Shown: positions 1 to 5,336 of the stretch, in pieces
How the letters are laid out: each line of letters starts with the position of its first letter
Position numbering within the stretch: the first letter of the stretch is position 1
Position numbers and translations under genes: made by a program
Assembly (NCBI GenBank): GCA_016765435.1
Contig: JAESPY010000147.1
Span: 1 to 5,336, forward strand
Length of the DNA: 5,336 bases
Direction of reading: 5' to 3'
Source: Emcibacter sp.
Lineage (GTDB): Bacteria; Pseudomonadota; Alphaproteobacteria; Sphingomonadales; Emcibacteraceae
The notes under the pieces: model-generated
Databases searched by the model: none
What the model saw: only the letters and a program-made list of their open reading frames with translations
What the model was told of the DNA's origin: nothing

Positions 1-1317
1 CGTCACCTAAAAGACGCAGGATGGTCGGTAACGCTGGCCTTGTTGGGGTCTGTTGAGGCGCTTTCCGGTGATGCGGCGCTGATGGCGCAAAGGTGGGACG
101 GGGCGATTCTACCTTTAACATCGGATGTTATCGGCGATCATGACATTGTGGTTGATGCCATTTTTGGCGCAGGCCTTTGTCGGGCTATCGAAGGGCCGGC
201 GGCTGATGTGATCAATGAAATCAACCGTCTTGATCTGACCGTGGTGGCGGTGGATGTGCCATCCGGGGTGGAGGGCAACAGTGGTCAAATTCGCGGCGCG
301 GCCTTTCGGGCAAATTCCACAGTGACATTTTTCAGGAAAAAACCGGGGCATCTGCTCTATCCGGGTCGGGAATATTGTGGTGAGGTGACGGTCACGGATA
401 TTGGTATTCTGGAAAGAGTGGTGCAGGCTATTGCCCCCAAGACGCATCGTAATGATCCGGCTCTCTGGCGGAACCAGTTTCCCCGAATGGCGGCAACGGA
501 TCATAAATATAACAGAGGTCACGCCGTGGTGATCAGCGGCGGCGCGGCAAGTGGTGGCGCGGCCCGTCTTGCGGCGGGGGCGGCGCTTAGGATCGGGGCG
601 GGGCTGGTCAGTGTTGCTTGTCCGCCTGATGCGGTTCTAGCCCATGCGGCGCAGCTTACGGCGGTGATGATAAAACCTTTTGCCAAAGATAAGAGCGGGG
701 ATATTGCGGACCTTCTGAAAGATGGGCGGTTGACCCATTGGGGCGTTGGGCCGGGCGGCGGGGTCACGGCGCAGACCAAATCCCATGTGTTGAATATATT
801 GGCTGCGGGCCGGGGCTGTGTCATTGATGCGGATGGGTTGAGTGTTTTTGCTCAAAAGCCGCAACAGCTTTTTGACGCCCTTAAAAAAGCAGCGGATCAA
901 ACGCCTGTTCTGACTCCTCATGAGGGCGAATTTGCCCGCCTGTTCCCGGACCTGAAAGCAGGGACGCCGGGATATGACAAGCTGGAGGCGGCCCGAAAAG
1001 CGGCGGTCCGGTCGGGGGCGGTGATTCTGTATAAGGGCGCTGATACGGTCATTGTCAGCCCCGATGGCCGGGCGGTGATCAATGATAACGCCCCGCCCAC
1101 ATTGGCTACTGCGGGATCGGGAGATGTGCTGACGGGACTTTGTCTGGGGCTTATGACACAGGGCATGGCATCTTTCGAAGCGGCCTGTGCAGCGGTCTGG
1201 ATACATGGGGCGGCGGCAACGGCTTTTGGACCCGGTTTGATTTCACAAGATATTGAGGGTCAAATCCCGTCAATTTTGTCTTATATTTCAGAAACATTTG
1301 AGAATATGAGGAACTGA
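1..1317 (+). CDS. nnrD: Bifunctional NAD(P)H-hydrate repair enzyme (epimerase + ADP-dependent dehydratase), 5'-truncated
   Basis: Repairs damaged NADH and NADPH hydrates in the cytoplasm: the N-terminal NnrE (YjeF_N) half interconverts R and S hydrates, and the C-terminal NnrD (ribokinase-like) half dehydrates the S form using ADP. The frame is open from base 1, starting RHLKDAGWS, so the true start and the family's upstream NNGGDG-type segment lie outside; 438 residues are visible and roughly 50-70 are missing. A TTG at base 40 is internal, not the start. Visible epimerase motifs are VDAIFGAG (about residues 51-58 of the fragment) and DVPSGVEGN (85-93). The dehydratase half begins near HKYNRGHAVVISGG (168-181), followed by GVGPGG (248-253), DADG (276-279), TPHEGEF (305-311), KGADT (345-349) and TAGSGDVLTG (370-379), with the presumed catalytic Asp at 375. 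Both halves appear intact where visible. Bases 541-600 are about 80% GC, reflecting a Gly/Ala-rich nucleotide-binding stretch. The fused gene may be annotated nnrE or nnrD; the identification is secure. Confidence 0.95.
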   Translation, partial: RHLKDAGWSVTLALLGSVEALSGDAALMAQRWDGAILPLTSDVIGDHDIVVDAIFGAGLCRAIEGPAADVINEINRLDLTVVAVDVPSGVEGNSGQIRGAAFRANSTVTFFRKKPGHLLYPGREYCGEVTVTDIGILERVVQAIAPKTHRNDPALWRNQFPRMAATDHKYNRGHAVVISGGAASGGAARLAAGAALRIGAGLVSVACPPDAVLAHAAQLTAVMIKPFAKDKSGDIADLLKDGRLTHWGVGPGGGVTAQTKSHVLNILAAGRGCVIDADGLSVFAQKPQQLFDALKKAADQTPVLTPHEGEFARLFPDLKAGTPGYDKLEAARKAAVRSGAVILYKGADTVIVSPDGRAVINDNAPPTLATAGSGDVLTGLCLGLMTQGMASFEAACAAVWIHGAAATAFGPGLISQDIEGQIPSILSYISETFENMRN

Positions 1318-1341
1318 TTTTTCTGAAAGCTGATTTTTCTG
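1314..1341 (+). repeat. 12-bp direct repeat across the nnr stop codon
   Basis: CTGATTTTTCTG occurs exactly at 1314-1325 and again at 1330-1341, a 16-base spacing. The first copy contains the TGA stop of the upstream gene. It looks like a small tandem duplication of the gene's 3' end. No hairpin precedes the T5 runs, so it is not a convincing intrinsic terminator. Confidence 0.7.
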
Positions 1342-1369
1342 TGGAAATTTGTAATTAAATGGCTATAAA
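1342..1369 (+). promoter_or_regulatory. Candidate sigma70-type promoter for tRNA-Leu
   Basis: TGGAAA at 1342-1347 matches TTGACA at four of six positions. A 16-base spacer separates it from TATAAA at 1364-1369, which matches TATAAT at five of six. Transcription would start near 1376, leaving a leader of about 37 bases before the tRNA. The location is right for a stable-RNA promoter, but the surrounding DNA is AT-rich and chance matches are easy. This is inference from position and consensus only. Confidence 0.35.
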
Positions 1370-1412
1370 GACCAACATATATGCAGATTCGACCATATTA
1401 AATGATAAAAAT

Positions 1413-1497
1413 GCGGGTGTGGCGAAATTGGTAGACGCGCTAGATTTAGGTTCTAGTGTCTTATGACGTGGGGGTTCAAGTCCCTCCACCCGCACCA
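1413..1497 (+). tRNA. tRNA-Leu, anticodon UAG
   Basis: A complete 85-base class II tRNA reads CUA and probably other CUN leucine codons. The acceptor stem GCGGGTG (1413-1419) pairs fully with CACCCGC (1487-1493), followed by discriminator A and an encoded CCA (1495-1497). The D region carries the GAAATTGGTAGAC pattern usual for leucine tRNAs. The anticodon stem CTAGA (1440-1444) pairs with TCTAG (1452-1456) around loop TTTAGGT, giving anticodon TAG at 1447-1449. The long variable arm has GTC/GAC pairing (1458-1460 with 1465-1467), as expected for Leu. The T arm 1470-1486 has the TTCAAGT loop and one G-U pair. The A discriminator and long variable arm support Leu identity. No clear terminator follows before tig, so read-through into tig is possible. 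Confidence 0.97.
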
Positions 1498-1535
1498 TTT
1501 ATTTCAGTGATGTCGAATGGCGGTTTAACAGCAAA

Positions 1536-1550
1536 CGGGCATCTTCGCCC
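1536..1550 (+). other. Short GC hairpin upstream of tig
   Basis: GGGC (1537-1540) can pair with GCCC (1547-1550) around a six-base loop, 31 bases before the tig start. No T run follows, so it does not read as an intrinsic terminator. Its first ten bases, CGGGCATCTT, recur as the exact reverse complement in the hairpin upstream of clpP at 3144-3153. The function is unknown. The 84-base gap between the tRNA and tig holds no convincing promoter that I can see. Confidence 0.35.
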
Positions 1551-1581
1551 CCCAGAAAATTAGAGAAAAAGCAGAGTAATC

Positions 1582-3096
1582 ATGCAGGTAACGGAAACAA
1601 TTTCAGAAGGTTTGAAGCGCGGATATAAAGTTATTATTTCTGCAAGCGACATTGATGCAAAAATTGACGCGGAAGTGAAAAAAATTCAGGGCCAGATTAA
1701 AATGCCCGGTTTCCGTCCCGGTAAAGCGCCGTTGTCTTTGCTGAAAAAGCTCCATGGTAAAAATCTTTTGGGCCAAGTGCTGGAAGAAACCATCAACACG
1801 ACATCTCAGGTAGCGCTGACGGAAAAGAAAGTCCGTCCGGCCATGCAGCCAAAAATCGAGGTGATCTCTTTTGATGAGGGCAAGGACCTTGAATATTCCA
1901 TTGATGTGGAGATCACACCGGAATTTGATATTCCTGATCTGGCCAAACTGAAATTGGAACGCTGGGTGGTTGAGGCCAGTGATGAACAGGTTATGGAAGC
2001 GGTGACCAATATTGCGTCACAGCAGAAAAATTTCAAGAAAGCCGCAAAAACAACCAAGGCCGCTAATGGCGATGCGGTTCTGCTGGACTTTCTGGGTAAA
2101 ATCGACGGTGTTGCTTTTGACGGTGGTGCCGCAGAAGGTCATCAACTGGAATTGGGCTCAAACAGCTTTATCCCCGGTTTTGAAGAACAGCTTGTTGGCG
2201 TAAAAGCCGGTGACGAGAAAAATGTGGAAGTCACTTTCCCTGAAAATTATCAGGCGGATAAACTTGCAGGCAAGTCTGCGATATTTGAAGTGAAAATTCA
2301 CGAAGTGCAAAAGCCTGCGGATGTGGAAATCAATGATGACATGGCCAAAAAATTCGGTCTGGATAATCTTGATGCGCTGAAAGATCTGGTGAAGAAACAG
2401 GTTGAGCAGGAAAATCAGGGACTGGCCCGCACTAAATTAAAGCGCTCTCTTCTGGACCTGTTGGCCGAAGAAGTTTCCTTTGAGGTGCCCGAAGGCATGG
2501 TGGGACTGGAGTTCGATCAGATTTGGCAGCAATTGAAAATGGATATGCATCGGGAAGCTCTGGTGGATACACCGGATATCAAACCGGAAGACATTGATGA
2601 GCCCGGTGATGACATCAAAGCCGAATATCAGAATATTGCCGTACGCCGCGTACGTCTGGGTCTGTTGCTGTCCGAAATTGGACAGAAGAATGAAGTCACT
2701 GTATCTCAGGAAGAAGTGACGCGTCAGATTTCTGCCGAAGCCCAACGTTATCCGGGACAAGAAAAACAGGTTTTCGAATTCTATCAACAGAATCCGCAAG
2801 CCATGGCCCAGATGCGTGCGCCACTGTTTGAAGAAAAAGTTGTGGATTTCATTCTGGAACTGGCCGCGGTCAAGGACAAGAAAGTTACCCGTGATGAGCT
2901 GACGGCTGCCATCGAAGCAGAAGAAGCGGAAGATACGGCACAAAAAGACGCCAAGAAGCCTGCGAAGAAAAAGGCTGCCGCCAAGAAAGCTCCCGCTAAA
3001 AAAGCAGAGCCGAAAAAAGACGCTGAGAAAAAGGCTCCGGCTAAGAAAGCGGCCCCTAAAAAAGCGGCTGCGAAAAAAACCAAAGCTGAGAAATAA
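1582..3096 (+). CDS. tig: Trigger factor, ribosome-associated chaperone and peptidyl-prolyl isomerase
   Basis: Binds the large ribosomal subunit beside the exit tunnel and shields emerging cytosolic proteins; the central domain is an FKBP-type prolyl isomerase. The N-terminal ribosome-binding domain (about 1-115) carries the signature loop GFRPGKAP at 43-50. The FKBP domain spans about 163-243, including LLDFLGKIDG and SFIPGFEEQLVG. The helical chaperone domain (about 248-435) ends with MRAPLFEEKVVDFILELA, typical of the family. At 504 residues it is longer than the 432 of E. coli; much of the excess is a 54-residue C-terminal tail (451-504) very rich in Lys and Ala. The ATG at 1582 fits the family's N terminus (MQVTETISEG) and follows a weak AGAG ribosome site at 1573-1576. 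It lies 84 bases after tRNA-Leu and 91 bases before clpP. No promoter of its own is evident. Confidence 0.97.
   Translation: MQVTETISEGLKRGYKVIISASDIDAKIDAEVKKIQGQIKMPGFRPGKAPLSLLKKLHGKNLLGQVLEETINTTSQVALTEKKVRPAMQPKIEVISFDEGKDLEYSIDVEITPEFDIPDLAKLKLERWVVEASDEQVMEAVTNIASQQKNFKKAAKTTKAANGDAVLLDFLGKIDGVAFDGGAAEGHQLELGSNSFIPGFEEQLVGVKAGDEKNVEVTFPENYQADKLAGKSAIFEVKIHEVQKPADVEINDDMAKKFGLDNLDALKDLVKKQVEQENQGLARTKLKRSLLDLLAEEVSFEVPEGMVGLEFDQIWQQLKMDMHREALVDTPDIKPEDIDEPGDDIKAEYQNIAVRRVRLGLLLSEIGQKNEVTVSQEEVTRQISAEAQRYPGQEKQVFEFYQQNPQAMAQMRAPLFEEKVVDFILELAAVKDKKVTRDELTAAIEAEEAEDTAQKDAKKPAKKKAAAKKAPAKKAEPKKDAEKKAPAKKAAPKKAAAKKTKAEK
2932..3093 (+). other. Pentad-repeat lysine/alanine-rich tail of trigger factor
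   Basis: This segment encodes residues 451-504 of trigger factor. Of 54 residues, 22 are Lys and 18 Ala, with five Pro and six acidic residues. Lys-Lys pairs fall at exactly five-residue spacing, at 458, 463, 468, 473, 478, 483, 488, 493 and 498, so nine pairs in perfect register. At the DNA level this is a degenerate 15-base repeat of A-rich and GC-rich blocks. The composition resembles histone H1-like and HU-type nucleic-acid-binding tails and is probably disordered. A role in holding the chaperone to rRNA is inference. Confidence 0.85.
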
Positions 3097-3131
3097 AACA
3101 ACAGCAGGCTGGAAAATTAAGGATTTGGTGA

Positions 3132-3153
3132 CGGGCGTTGGTTAAGATGCCCG
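3132..3153 (+). other. Inverted repeat in the tig-clpP gap
   Basis: CGGGCGT (3132-3138) can pair with ATGCCCG (3147-3153), seven pairs including one G-U, around an eight-base loop. The sequence after it (CATCGATTAATAAG) has no T run, so an intrinsic terminator is unlikely. It sits 34 bases before the clpP ATG. It could be an RNA processing or stability element, or a protein-binding site. No good promoter was found in the 91-base gap, so clpP may be transcribed together with tig. Confidence 0.45.
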
Positions 3154-3187
3154 CATCGATTAATAAGCAAGAAGGCGATAGAGCGAT

Positions 3188-3820
3188 ATGCATGATACAT
3201 ATATGAATACTCTGGTTCCCATGGTCGTGGAACAGACCAGCAGAGGGGAACGCTCGTATGATATTTTTTCCCGCCTGCTGAAAGAAAATATTATTTTCCT
3301 GACCGGTCAGGTCAATGACCAGGTGGCGGGTTTGATCACGGCACAGCTTTTGTTTCTGGAAGCGGAAAACCCCAAGAAGGATATTGCTTTCTATATCAAT
3401 TCACCGGGCGGCGTTGTGACAGCGGGTCTGGGGATTTATGACACCATGCAATATATCCGCAACAAGGTCAGTACCATTTGTATCGGGCAGGCCTGTTCTA
3501 TGGGTTCCTTGCTTTTAGCGGCCGGTGAGCCGGGTCAGCGTTACTCCTTACCAAATTCCCGTATCATGGTGCATCAGCCCTCTGGTGGCGCACAGGGACA
3601 GGCAACGGATATTGAAATTCAGGCACGCGAGATTTTGACTTTGCGGGAAAGACTGAATAAAATTTACGCCAAGCATACGGGTCAGAAGTTGTCTAAAATC
3701 GAAGAAGCATTAGAGCGGGATACTTTTATGTCGCCTGATCAAGCCAAAACCTTTGGCTTGATTGATAAGATTTTTGACAAGCGTCCAGATGCAGAGGTAA
3801 CAGAAAACGATAAGAAATAA
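3188..3820 (+). CDS. clpP: ATP-dependent Clp protease proteolytic subunit
   Basis: Serine peptidase that assembles into a two-ring tetradecamer and degrades proteins fed to it by ClpX or ClpA in the cytoplasm. The 210-residue length is normal. The catalytic triad is visible: Ser104 in GQACSMGS, His129 in MVHQPSGG and Asp178 in ERDTFMS. The substrate-binding strand [15 protein letters not shown] and the axial-loop segment [18 protein letters not shown] are also present. By comparison with E. coli, where the mature enzyme starts ALVPM, the propeptide would be only about 7-8 residues. An alternative start at Met6 (3203) would leave almost none. The ATG at 3188 is preferred, with AGAAGG (3170-3175) upstream at a rather long 12-base spacing and AGAG (3180-3183) closer. 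Cys103 stands where E. coli has Ala beside the nucleophile. The gene follows tig by 91 bases and precedes its partner clpX by 263. Confidence 0.98.
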   Translation: MHDTYMNTLVPMVVEQTSRGERSYDIFSRLLKENIIFLTGQVNDQVAGLITAQLLFLEAENPKKDIAFYINSPGGVVTAGLGIYDTMQYIRNKVSTICIGQACSMGSLLLAAGEPGQRYSLPNSRIMVHQPSGGAQGQATDIEIQAREILTLRERLNKIYAKHTGQKLSKIEEALERDTFMSPDQAKTFGLIDKIFDKRPDAEVTENDKK

Positions 3821-3833
3821 TTAGCGGTCTTGG

Positions 3834-3859
3834 GGTTAATTTTTAAATTAATCATTTTT
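3834..3859 (+). terminator. Possible weak intrinsic terminator after clpP
   Basis: GGTTAATT (3834-3841) can pair with AATTAATC (3846-3853) around a four-base loop, and a T5 run follows at 3855-3859. Two G-containing base pairs cap an otherwise all A-T stem, so the hairpin is weak and termination, if any, is probably partial. It starts 14 bases after the clpP stop. The same DNA belongs to an AT-rich block (3836-3890, eight G or C in 55 bases) that may instead serve as a promoter-upstream element. Confidence 0.3.
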
Positions 3860-3884
3860 GTTAATTAATTGTTTTCTAGTTTTT

Positions 3885-3893
3885 TGCTACAAT
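3885..3893 (+). promoter_or_regulatory. Candidate extended -10 promoter for clpX
   Basis: TGCTACAAT combines an extended -10 TG dinucleotide with TACAAT, which matches TATAAT at five of six. No good -35 lies at the right distance (TTAATT at 3865-3870 is poor), but extended -10 promoters tolerate this. The very AT-rich DNA just upstream could act as an UP element for the RNA polymerase alpha subunit. Transcription would start near 3900, giving clpX a leader of about 180 bases. This was assigned by eye against consensus. Confidence 0.35.
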
Positions 3894-3896
3894 TGG

Positions 3897-3924
3897 CTTA
3901 AAGTTGTACCGGAAAAACCCATGA
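3897..3924 (+). promoter_or_regulatory. Candidate heat-shock (RpoH/sigma32-like) promoter for clpX
   Basis: CTTAAA (3897-3902) resembles the sigma32 -35 element CTTGAA with one mismatch, and a -10-like ACCCATGA (3917-3924) resembles CCCCATNT. The spacer is 14 bases, within the usual range. The mismatch falls on the normally well-conserved G of CTTG, which weakens the call. clpP and clpX are heat-shock genes in many proteobacteria, so the context fits. Transcription would start near 3931, about 150 bases before the clpX ATG. Confidence 0.35.
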
Positions 3925-4083
3925 ACTCTTGTTATATATAGGGTATAAGAGGGATTATCGGGGCTGATTTTGACTGGTTTAGGCAAAATCAAAGAAAAAT
4001 ATGATGATCTGGCAAAAAATCCATTGAGATTTGCAGCATAGTCAGAGTAGCATATAAGGGAACTAACAGGATATAGATACCTT

Positions 4084-5336
4084 ATGACGAAATCGAAGTC
4101 TGGCGAAAGCAAGAACACACTCTATTGCTCTTTTTGTGGCAAAAGTCAGCATGAAGTTAAAAAACTCATTGCGGGACCGACAGTTTTTATTTGTGACGAG
4201 TGCGTTGAGCTCTGTATGGATATTATCCGGGAAGAGAATAAGACGGCCCTGACCAAAACGGGTGACGGCGTACCGACACCCGCAGATATCCAGAAAGTTT
4301 TGAGTGATTATGTCATTGGTCAGGATCAGGCCAAGAAGGTTCTTTCCGTTGCCGTTCACAATCATTATAAACGCTTGCAGCATTCCACCGAAGGTGATGA
4401 TGTAGAATTGGCGAAATCAAACATTCTTCTGCTGGGACCAACGGGATGTGGTAAAACACTTCTGGCTCAGACTTTGGCGCGTATTCTGGATGTGCCCTTT
4501 ACTATGGCAGATGCGACAACCCTGACCGAAGCCGGTTATGTGGGCGAAGACGTGGAAAACATCATTCTGAAACTTCTTCAGGCCGCAGAATATAATGTGG
4601 AAGAAGCCCAGCGTGGTATTGTTTATATTGATGAGGTCGATAAAATCAGCCGCAAGTCTGACAATCCCTCCATCACCCGTGACGTTTCCGGGGAAGGGGT
4701 GCAACAGGCCCTGTTGAAAATTATGGAAGGTACGGTTGCCAGCGTCCCCCCTCAGGGCGGTCGCAAGCATCCTCAGCAGGAATTCCTGCAAGTGGACACC
4801 ACGAATATTCTGTTTATCTGTGGCGGTGCCTTTGCGGGACTGGACAAGATCATTGCTCACCGTCTCGAAGGAAAATCCATTGGCTTTGGGGCCAATGTGG
4901 CTCCGGATGATGACCGTCTGGTGGGTGAAATTCTGACCGATCTGGAACCGGCTGATTTACTTCATTTTGGTTTGATCCCGGAATTTGTTGGTCGGTTGCC
5001 GGTTTTGGCGACCCTGATGGACTTGGACGAAGAGGCGCTTGTTGAAATTCTCAGCCGTCCGAAAAATGCACTGGTTAAACAGTATCAGCGCTTGTTCTCC
5101 ATGGAAGAGGTGGATTTGACCTTTACCGATGGCGCATTGGTCGAGATTGCCAAACGGGCTATTGGTCGAAAAACCGGTGCTCGGGGATTGCGGTCTATCA
5201 TGGAAGATATTCTGCTGGATACCATGTTTGAACTGCCCGGTCTTGACGGGGTGGATGAAGTCGTGGTCAACGCTGATGTGGTCATGGGCAAAACCCAGCC
5301 GCTTTATATCTATACCAAAACCAAACAGGATGAAGC
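4084..5336 (+). CDS. clpX: ATP-dependent Clp protease ATP-binding subunit ClpX, 3' end outside window
   Basis: Hexameric AAA+ unfoldase that recognises tagged substrates such as ssrA-tailed proteins, unfolds them and threads them into ClpP. The frame encodes 417 complete codons and is still open at the window edge; family members are about 420-425 residues, so only a few are missing. The zinc-binding domain has Cys15, Cys18, Cys37 and Cys40. Next come Walker A GPTGCGKT (118-125), pore-1 loop GYVGE (151-155), Walker B with Asp183-Glu184 in VYIDEVDK, pore-2 RKH (227-229), the ClpP-docking IGF loop (266-268), the likely arginine finger Arg304 in EFVGRLP, and sensor-2 GARGLR (365-370). Walker A has Cys where E. 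coli has Ser. The ATG at 4084 is fixed by an in-frame TAG at 4048 with no usual start codon between. The ribosome site is weak: CAGG ends 13 bases upstream. It follows clpP by 263 bases, with candidate promoters in that gap. Confidence 0.98.
   Translation, partial: MTKSKSGESKNTLYCSFCGKSQHEVKKLIAGPTVFICDECVELCMDIIREENKTALTKTGDGVPTPADIQKVLSDYVIGQDQAKKVLSVAVHNHYKRLQHSTEGDDVELAKSNILLLGPTGCGKTLLAQTLARILDVPFTMADATTLTEAGYVGEDVENIILKLLQAAEYNVEEAQRGIVYIDEVDKISRKSDNPSITRDVSGEGVQQALLKIMEGTVASVPPQGGRKHPQQEFLQVDTTNILFICGGAFAGLDKIIAHRLEGKSIGFGANVAPDDDRLVGEILTDLEPADLLHFGLIPEFVGRLPVLATLMDLDEEALVEILSRPKNALVKQYQRLFSMEEVDLTFTDGALVEIAKRAIGRKTGARGLRSIMEDILLDTMFELPGLDGVDEVVVNADVVMGKTQPLYIYTKTKQDE

Noticed and set aside
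40..42. TTG at base 40 as the start of the nnr gene
   Set aside because: The frame is open back to base 1 with family-like sequence (RHLKDAGWS), and starting here would remove part of the epimerase domain. The gene starts outside the window.
637..1206. Antisense 189-codon frame inside the nnr gene
   Set aside because: It is a shadow of the GC-rich coding strand. The sense strand carries all conserved NnrD motifs and the antisense product is arginine-rich with no family features.
2437..2943. Long antisense open frame (168 codons) inside tig
   Set aside because: It lies wholly opposite a confidently identified gene, its translation shows no recognisable domain, and it follows from the codon composition of tig.
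3138..3166. Sigma70 promoter for clpP (TTGGTT, 17 bases, TAATAA)
   Set aside because: Each element matches consensus at only about three of six positions, and the spacer overlaps the inverted repeat. Too weak to annotate.
3836..3868. CtrA-type binding site (TTAA-N7-TTAA)
   Set aside because: TTAA at 3836 and 3848 are separated by eight bases and the next pair by nine, not seven, and TTAA is expected often in DNA this AT-rich.
3876..4118. Antisense 80-codon frame across the clpP-clpX gap
   Set aside because: It overlaps the clpX start on the other strand, has no recognisable motif and is rich in hydrophobic codons expected from AT-rich DNA. I saw no ribosome site for it.
4430..4465. Ser-to-Cys change in the ClpX Walker A motif as a defect
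   Set aside because: The essential GxxGxGKT pattern is intact, and from general knowledge GPTGCGKT is common in alphaproteobacterial ClpX, so it is lineage variation.

Overview
The window looks like ordinary chromosomal DNA of an alphaproteobacterium with moderate GC. Supporting signs are the order tig, clpP, clpX; protein details such as GFRPGKAP in trigger factor, GPTGCGKT in ClpX and the LVPMVVEQ start of ClpP; and a CCA-encoding tRNA-Leu just upstream. I cannot place it to genus. Everything readable is on the + strand. I recognise no mobile element, CRISPR array or phage gene.

Layout: (1) 1-1317, the 3' part of a bifunctional NAD(P)H-hydrate repair enzyme gene (NnrE epimerase fused to NnrD dehydratase) whose start lies before the window. 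(2) 1318-1412, a short AT-rich gap with a 12-bp direct repeat and a candidate promoter, then tRNA-Leu(UAG) at 1413-1497. (3) 1582-3096, tig, trigger factor, with an unusual lysine/alanine-rich tail. (4) 3188-3820, clpP, the Clp peptidase. (5) 3821-4083, a 263-bp gap that starts extremely AT-rich and carries a weak terminator-like hairpin and two candidate promoters. (6) 4084-5336, clpX, the unfoldase ATPase, cut by the window end probably only a few codons before its stop.

The three main genes form a protein-quality-control locus. Trigger factor meets nascent chains at the ribosome exit tunnel, ClpX recognises and unfolds tagged or damaged proteins, and ClpP degrades them. The gap before clpX suggests that clpX can be transcribed independently of clpP, possibly with heat-shock input, but the promoter calls come from eye inspection only.

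I found no undescribed multi-gene system. The observations most worth a second look are the five-residue-periodic basic tail of trigger factor, a 10-bp element shared in opposite orientation by hairpins upstream of tig and clpP, the double promoter arrangement before clpX, and a 23-codon open frame in the clpX leader.
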